Shown here: positions 24,349 through 25,458 of the stretch, piece by piece | How the letters are laid out: each line of letters starts with the position of its first letter | Position numbering within the stretch: position 1 is the stretch's first letter | Source: Pseudomonadota bacterium | GTDB lineage: Bacteria > Pseudomonadota > Alphaproteobacteria > Rhizobiales > Devosiaceae | Reading direction: 5' to 3' | DNA length: 25,458 nt | NCBI GenBank assembly: GCA_023387585.1 | Contig: JAEWHZ010000384.1 | Span: 1 to 25,458, forward strand | Made by a program: the position numbers and the translations under genes | Notes under the pieces: model-generated | Told to the model about the DNA's origin: nothing | The model's database searches: none | What the model saw: only the letters and a program-made list of their open reading frames with translations

Positions 24349-25458
24349 TGACCGATGCCATGACCGCGCGCCTCAAGCCTGTGCAGCCAGGGCGCACCAC
24401 GCTGGTGTCGGTGCTCGACATCGGCTCGACCAAGATCTGCTGCATCATCGCCCGCCTCGTGCCGCATAGCGGGGGCAAGGCGCTCAAGGGCCGCACGCAT
24501 CGCGCCGAGGTCGTCGGCTTCGGCTACGGTCCCTCGGCCGGGGTCAAGAGCGGCGTCGTCACCGATATCGAGAAGGCCGAGAACGCCATCCGCGCCGTGG
24601 TCGGCATGGCCGAGCAGGCGGCCGGGCTGACGCTCGAATCCGTCATCGTCAACGTCACCGCCGGCCGTCTCGCCTCCGAGACCTTCTCGGCCAATGTCGC
24701 CCTCGACGGCACGGGGGTCGAGCGCGACGACATCGTCAAGGTGCTGCGCGCCGTCAATTCCCGCTCGGTGCGCCCGGAGCGCTCGATCATCCACGCCATG
24801 CCCATCGGCTATTCGCTTGATGGCCAGAAGGGCGTGTCCGATCCCAAGGGCCTTGTCGGCGACACGCTCGGCGTCGATGTCGCCGTCATCAGCGCCGAAA
24901 CGCTGGCCATGCGCAATCTCGAGCTGGTGCTGCACCGGTGCCATATCGAGATCGAGGCGCTGGTCGCCACGCCCTACGCCTCCGGCCTGTCGGCGCTGGT
25001 CGACGACGAGGCGCGGCTGGGCGTCGCCTGCATCGACTTCGGCGGCGCCACCACCACCGTGTCGGTCTTCAATGACGGGCAACTGGTCTATGCCGACGCC
25101 ATCGCTATAGGCGGGCACCACCTCACGCTCGACCTGGCGCGCCAGCTCTCCATCGGCATCGCCGACGCCGAGCGCCTCAAGGCGTTCTATGGCTCCGTGT
25201 TGCCCGGCCAGGCCGACGAGCGCGAGATGATCCCGATCCAGCCGGTCGGCGCCATGCATGACGAGGCGCCGGGGCAGGTGGCCCGCTCAGTGCTCACCCG
25301 CATCATGCGCCCGCGCATCGAGGAAATCCTCACCGCCATCCGCGACCGCATGCAGGCCACCGGCATGATGGATGTGTGCGGGCGCCGGTTCGTGCTCACC
25401 GGCGGGGCCAGCGAGATGACCGGCCTGCCCGAGGTCGCCCGCCGCATCCTTGCGCGCA
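24345..25458 (+). CDS. ftsA: Cell division protein FtsA (3' end outside window)
   Basis: The reading frame is open from ATG 24345 to the window edge, giving 371 residues. It is an actin-like ATPase that anchors FtsZ to the membrane and links it to the divisome. SVLDIGSTKICCIIARL is the first phosphate loop. The SHS2/1C region runs through VTAGRLASETFSANVAL to YSLDGQ. ACIDFGGATTTVSVFNDGQL is the second phosphate loop. RFVLTGGASEMTGLPEVARR is the adenosine motif. The C-terminal amphipathic anchor is not in the window. A second ATG at 24348 is also possible; the first overlaps the ftsQ stop in ATGA. In this cluster ftsZ normally follows. Confidence 0.96.
   Translation, partial: MMTDAMTARLKPVQPGRTTLVSVLDIGSTKICCIIARLVPHSGGKALKGRTHRAEVVGFGYGPSAGVKSGVVTDIEKAENAIRAVVGMAEQAAGLTLESVIVNVTAGRLASETFSANVALDGTGVERDDIVKVLRAVNSRSVRPERSIIHAMPIGYSLDGQKGVSDPKGLVGDTLGVDVAVISAETLAMRNLELVLHRCHIEIEALVATPYASGLSALVDDEARLGVACIDFGGATTTVSVFNDGQLVYADAIAIGGHHLTLDLARQLSIGIADAERLKAFYGSVLPGQADEREMIPIQPVGAMHDEAPGQVARSVLTRIMRPRIEEILTAIRDRMQATGMMDVCGRRFVLTGGASEMTGLPEVARRILAR

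Overview
This GC-rich window carries most of a division and cell-wall (dcw) cluster of an alphaproteobacterium. It is most likely from the Hyphomicrobiales (Rhizobiales). The evidence is the dcw gene order with ATGA/TGATG overlaps, a MurE with the meso-diaminopimelate motif DNPR, HisKA_2-type signalling, and a mosaic palindromic intergenic repeat of a kind typical of that order. A Devosiaceae-like genome is a guess from overall character only.

Left arm (1-8342). The window opens inside a Pro/Ala-rich, apparently membrane-anchored protein of unknown function, followed by a soluble TerB-DnaJ protein. Next come the RNase P RNA gene (rnpB) with a recognisable promoter, and a cytochrome P450 starting about 60 nt after it. 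The P450 stop codon overlaps that of a convergent alpha/beta hydrolase. Divergent from the hydrolase is a two-gene unit: an isoprenylcysteine/phospholipid-type membrane methyltransferase and slyX. On the minus strand follows a tightly overlapping three-gene signalling operon: a CHASE3 sensor kinase, a single-domain receiver, and a receiver fused to a HisKA_2 kinase.

Right arm (8550-25458). The plus-strand dcw cluster runs rsmH-ftsL-ftsI-murE-murF-[repeat]-mraY-[vapB/vapC, minus strand]-[ionotropic glutamate receptor-like channel]-ftsW-murG-murC-murB-[25-bp inverted repeat]-ddl-ftsQ-ftsA (cut by the window edge). Two expected members are missing from their usual places. No mraZ precedes rsmH, and murD is absent between mraY and ftsW. 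The murD position holds a minus-strand VapBC toxin-antitoxin pair and a signal peptide-S1-TM-pore loop-TM-S2 channel protein.

Function. MurE, MurF, MraY, MurG, MurC, MurB and Ddl make and lipid-link the peptidoglycan precursor. FtsW and FtsI polymerise and cross-link it at the septum. FtsL, FtsQ and FtsA scaffold the divisome. The minus-strand vapBC block interrupts the usual single transcript, so ftsW onward probably needs its own promoter or read-through from the channel gene. The most notable observations are the murD replacement, the channel with a degenerate selectivity filter, and the two structured intergenic repeats.
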